From assembly GCF_018069625.1 (NCBI RefSeq), contig NZ_CP072941.1:5766001-5830000 (forward strand): DNA of 64,000 nucleotides, read 5' to 3'. Under the pieces are notes generated by a model. It worked only from the letters and a program-made list of their open reading frames with translations, did not search any database and was not told where the DNA came from. Position 1 is the stretch's first letter, and each line of letters begins with the position of its first letter. Shown one piece after another: positions 61,388 to 64,000 of the stretch. This stretch comes from Streptomyces yatensis. Lineage in GTDB: Bacteria; Actinomycetota; Actinomycetes; Streptomycetales; Streptomycetaceae. The position numbers and the translations under genes are program-made.

Positions 61388-62848
61388 TCACATGGGGGGC
61401 TCGGCGGGGGCCGGGCCCAGGGTGGTGGTGCCGGGCGCGGCGCGGTGGCCGAGCCCGGTGCGGTAGGCGTCCATCGCGGCCTCCAGGCGGCCCTCCCGGC
61501 GCAGCAGATCGCCCAGCAGCCGGCACAGGTCGGCCAGGTCACCGGCCGCGCCGGTGCGTTCGAGCAGGGACAGCGCCGCGCAGTAGTGCTCCTCCGCGGC
61601 CTCGGCGTCGCCCCGTTCGTCCGCGATCAGGCCCAGCAGCCGGTGGGCGCCGCCCGCGTGGACCGCGCCGCGGTCCGCGGTCAGCCCGACCTCGTCGGCC
61701 GCGGCCTCCGGCTCCCGGGGGGCGTCCGCGGCCCCCTCGGCGGGGGTGCGGGCCAGCAGCGGCAGCAAGAGGGCCTCCGCGTCGGCCGTACGGCCGCGTC
61801 GGCGCAGTACGTCCGCCAGCTCGACCTCGACCTGCACGGTGAACAGCGCGGCCCGCTTGGAGGCCAGCATGTCCCGGGCGGTGCGCAGTTCGCGCTCGGC
61901 GCGCTCCAGATTGCCGTCCTGGGCGTGCACATAGCCGCGCATCCAGTGGCAGTGCGCCAGGTCGGTGTGGATGCGCAGCTGCTCGTACAGCTCCTGCGCC
62001 TTGGCCAGGGAGGCGTCGGCCTCGGCGGTGCGCCCCTCGGCGATCAGGGTGCGGGCCACCCCGCGGTGCATCCGGGCGATGAGCCCCGGGTCGTCCACGC
62101 TCGGGGCCAGCGCGAGCGCCAACTCGGCGGCGCGTACGGCACGGGCGTGCGCCCCCATGTCCATATAGGGCGCGATGGCCGCCGTATAGAGCAGCAGCAG
62201 TGCGTACGGATCGTGCAGCCCGGAGGCGTTGAGCTCGTCGATGGCGCTCTCCAGCAGATAGCAGGAGTAGCGCAGTTCGCCCGCGAGGAGATGGGCCACC
62301 GCCCGGCCGCGGATCGCGGGGATCCGGCGGGGCAGCGGCTCCCCGGCGAGCAGCCGCTCCACGGCCTCGAAGTGGTCGCGGGCGACGGTGAGTTCACCGG
62401 TCTCCAGCGCGCAGTCGCCGAGCCCCAGCAGGGCCGCCCCCCGCTCCTCGGCGAACCCGAGCCGCTCCGCCTCGTCGCGCACCTCCGCGAAGAGCTCGGC
62501 CGCGTCCTCGGCGGCGCCGGTGGCCAGGGCCCGCCGGGCGTCGGTGACGGCGGCGCGCAGCCGTGTGGCGTCACGGGGTGAGCGGCCGGTGGTCAGCTCC
62601 TCGTAGCTGACGCCCAGCCGGTCCGCGAGATGGCGCAGCGCGGCCTCGGAGGGGCGCACCTTCCCGGCCTCGAGGGTGGAGACATAGGCGGCGGTGTAGG
62701 CGGGTTCGGCCAGCTGCCGCTGGGTGAAGCCGCGTTCCGTACGGAGTCTGAGAACCCGGCGCCCTATCTCGGTGGTCGAATCCGCCCCCGCGGCCGCCCC
62801 CGTCACCGTTCCCGCCGTCCGCCCGTCACCGGCGCTTCTGTCGGCCAC
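61388..62848 (-). CDS. XRE-family regulator with TPR sensor domain
   Basis: The 486-residue protein has a Cro/C1-type helix-turn-helix at about residues 30-85 (RRVLRLRTERGFTQRQLAEP, VSTLEAGKVRPSEAALRHLA) and then a long tetratricopeptide-like helical array (ALLGLGDCALETGELTVARD, ADASLAKAQELYEQLRIHTD, LLGLIADERGDAEAAEEHYC). Architecture resembles peptide- or ligand-sensing TPR regulators, and the neighbouring divergent gene encodes a peptidase-like hydrolase that may be its target. GTG 62848 follows GAAGAGGG; an ATG at 62896 would add 16 residues but lies in the promoter space. Confidence 0.9.
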   Translation of the reverse strand: MADRSAGDGRTAGTVTGAAAGADSTTEIGRRVLRLRTERGFTQRQLAEPAYTAAYVSTLEAGKVRPSEAALRHLADRLGVSYEELTTGRSPRDATRLRAAVTDARRALATGAAEDAAELFAEVRDEAERLGFAEERGAALLGLGDCALETGELTVARDHFEAVERLLAGEPLPRRIPAIRGRAVAHLLAGELRYSCYLLESAIDELNASGLHDPYALLLLYTAAIAPYMDMGAHARAVRAAELALALAPSVDDPGLIARMHRGVARTLIAEGRTAEADASLAKAQELYEQLRIHTDLAHCHWMRGYVHAQDGNLERAERELRTARDMLASKRAALFTVQVEVELADVLRRRGRTADAEALLLPLLARTPAEGAADAPREPEAAADEVGLTADRGAVHAGGAHRLLGLIADERGDAEAAEEHYCAALSLLERTGAAGDLADLCRLLGDLLRREGRLEAAMDAYRTGLGHRAAPGTTTLGPAPAEPPM

Positions 62849-62915
62849 CGTGCCCTCTTCTCCCCGGCGGTAGCTTAAGCGCCGGGCTAATTTCATTTAA
62901 CGTGAGGATTGAAGG
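62849..62915. promoter_or_regulatory. short divergent promoter with A/T-rich palindromes
   Basis: The 67-bp space contains the palindrome gcttaagc (62873-62880) and an A/T-rich tract ctaatttcatttaacg (62887-62902) with TTAA at both ends. These are candidate sites for the XRE-TPR protein. Confidence 0.5.
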
Positions 62916-64000
62916 ATGCAGCAGGCAAGCACAGCGGTACCGGCCGGGCCGGGCGCCGTGACGACCGTCCGTCAGCCGGAACTGCTCCTCGCCGACTATC
63001 ACTTCGACGTACCGCTCGACCATAAGGCTCCCGAGGGCGAGCTGATCCGGCTTTACGCACGAGAGGTCGTCGCCGCGGGGAAATCCGGTGCCGAGCGCGA
63101 CCGGCTCCCCTGGCTGGTCTACCTCCAGGGCGGGCCCGGCTGCGGCGCGGACCGTCCGGTGGGCCGTTACGGCTGGCTGGACCGCGCGCTCGACGAATAC
63201 CGGGTGCTCCTCCTCGACCAGCGCGGAACCGGCCGCTCCACCCCGGCCAACCGCCAGACCCTGCCGCTGCGCGGCGGCCCCGCGGAACAGGCCGAGTACC
63301 TCTCCCATTTCCGTGCCGACGCGATCGTCCGCGACTGCGAGCTGATCCGGCGCAGGCTGATCGGGGACCGCCCGTGGACCGTCCTCGGCCAGAGCTTCGG
63401 CGGCTTCTGCGCCGTGAGCTATCTGTCCCAGGCGCCCGAGGGGCTCGACGCGGTCCTGATCGCCGGCGGACTGCCCGCGATCGGCCCCGGCACCGACGTG
63501 GACGCCGTCTACCGGACCGCCTATCCGCGGATGGAGCGCAAGACCCTCGCCCACTACGCCCGCTATCCGCGGGACGCGGACACCGTCCGGGCCCTGGTGC
63601 GGCATCTGGCCGACCACGAGGAGGTCCTGACGGACGGGTCCCGGCTCACCGTCCCCGCCCTCCAGCAGCTCGGCTTCCTGCTCGGCACCGGCGACGGATC
63701 GCACCGGCTGCACTACCTCCTGGAGGACGCGTTCGTCCCCACCGCCGACGGGCCGCGGCTGAGCGACGCCTTCCGCGAGCAGGCGGCGGCCGTCCTCTCG
63801 CGCGCCGCCACCCCGCTCTACAGCCTCCTGCTGGAGGCGACCTACGCCCAGGACGGCCGGGCCACGAACTGGTCCGCGGAGCGGGTCCGCGCCGAATTCC
63901 CCGCGTTCGACGCCGGTAAGGCGGTCACGGAGGACCGCCCGGTGCTCCTTACGGGCGAGACGGTGCACCCCTGGATGCTGGACACCCACGCCGCGCTGCG
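62916..64000 (+). CDS. proline iminopeptidase-like alpha/beta hydrolase, partial (3' end outside window)
   Basis: The frame is open from ATG 62916 to the window edge (about 361 codons). It has the oxyanion motif QGGPGCGADRPV near residue 70, LLLDQRGTGRSTPANRQ near 97, and the serine nucleophile elbow G-Q-S-F-G-G near 155. The acid and base residues would lie beyond the edge or in the last part. This is the peptidase family S33 pattern of proline iminopeptidases, which remove N-terminal proline or act on related amides. GAGG lies about eight bases upstream of the ATG. It is divergent from the XRE-TPR regulator. There is no signal peptide, so it should be cytoplasmic. Confidence 0.88.
   Translation, partial: MQQASTAVPAGPGAVTTVRQPELLLADYHFDVPLDHKAPEGELIRLYAREVVAAGKSGAERDRLPWLVYLQGGPGCGADRPVGRYGWLDRALDEYRVLLLDQRGTGRSTPANRQTLPLRGGPAEQAEYLSHFRADAIVRDCELIRRRLIGDRPWTVLGQSFGGFCAVSYLSQAPEGLDAVLIAGGLPAIGPGTDVDAVYRTAYPRMERKTLAHYARYPRDADTVRALVRHLADHEEVLTDGSRLTVPALQQLGFLLGTGDGSHRLHYLLEDAFVPTADGPRLSDAFREQAAAVLSRAATPLYSLLLEATYAQDGRATNWSAERVRAEFPAFDAGKAVTEDRPVLLTGETVHPWMLDTHAAL

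Overview
This is high-G+C actinobacterial DNA that reads as Streptomyces chromosome. The evidence is GTG and TTG starts with GGAGG-type ribosome sites, near-universal G/C third codon positions, the futalosine menaquinone genes, a DmdR1-type DtxR repressor, mycothiol-type DinB/MDMPI proteins and the usual GC-only terminator hairpins. Gene order follows my recollection of the S. coelicolor core region running from mqnD/mqnB (SCO4326/4327) past dmdR1 (SCO4394). I see no transposase, integrase, tRNA, rRNA or CRISPR array, so this looks like core chromosome and not an island. I annotate 50 protein genes, two of them cut by the window edges.

Layout. 1-4.2 kb, minus strand: end of mqnD, mqnB, a DUF2771 lipoprotein and an MFS protein. 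4.3-9.8 kb: a DUF3027 protein and a large sacsin/Hsp90-like GHKL ATPase, separated by about 1 kb of repeat-rich noncoding DNA. 10-20.5 kb: an SAM methyltransferase, a DUF2530 protein, an NCS2 purine permease with a hairpin leader, a MarR-MFS operon with an operator-like palindrome, a 2'-5' RNA ligase family protein, an aldo/keto reductase, two envelope proteins and serC. 20.7-23.5 kb: a D-lactate dehydrogenase-like FAD/Fe-S oxidoreductase.

24.2-34.8 kb is the most coherent metabolic unit: eight same-strand genes, mostly overlapping by 4 bases. They encode a DinB-like protein, an AtuA-family protein, acyl-CoA carboxylase beta and alpha subunits, an isovaleryl-CoA-dehydrogenase-type ACAD, an acyl-CoA ligase, a crotonase and a TetR regulator. 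This is the parts list of the acyclic-terpene (Atu) or leucine (Liu) catabolic routes. A citrate synthase-like gene converges on it, followed by pdxH, a PAS/GAF protein, a SIS-domain protein and dmdR1.

42-50.8 kb: an alpha/beta hydrolase that lacks the nucleophile serine, a lipoprotein, an FMN alpha-hydroxyacid oxidase, a small secreted SH3-like protein, an ABC exporter pair, a prim-pol-like protein and a large XRE/TPR-type regulator. 51-64 kb: a proline-rich membrane protein with repeated TQxLP motifs, an orphan substrate-binding protein beside a palindrome, purU, an ECF sigma factor coupled to a zinc-finger anti-sigma/MDMPI fusion, a STAS antagonist, a two-component pair, an XRE-TPR regulator and a divergent proline-iminopeptidase-like hydrolase.

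The feature that cuts across the window is repeat expansion. At least ten genes have the sequence around their own stop codon copied in tandem just downstream, and several conserved enzymes carry low-complexity inserts or tails. A 436-bp imperfect inverted repeat sits in front of the Atu-like cluster.
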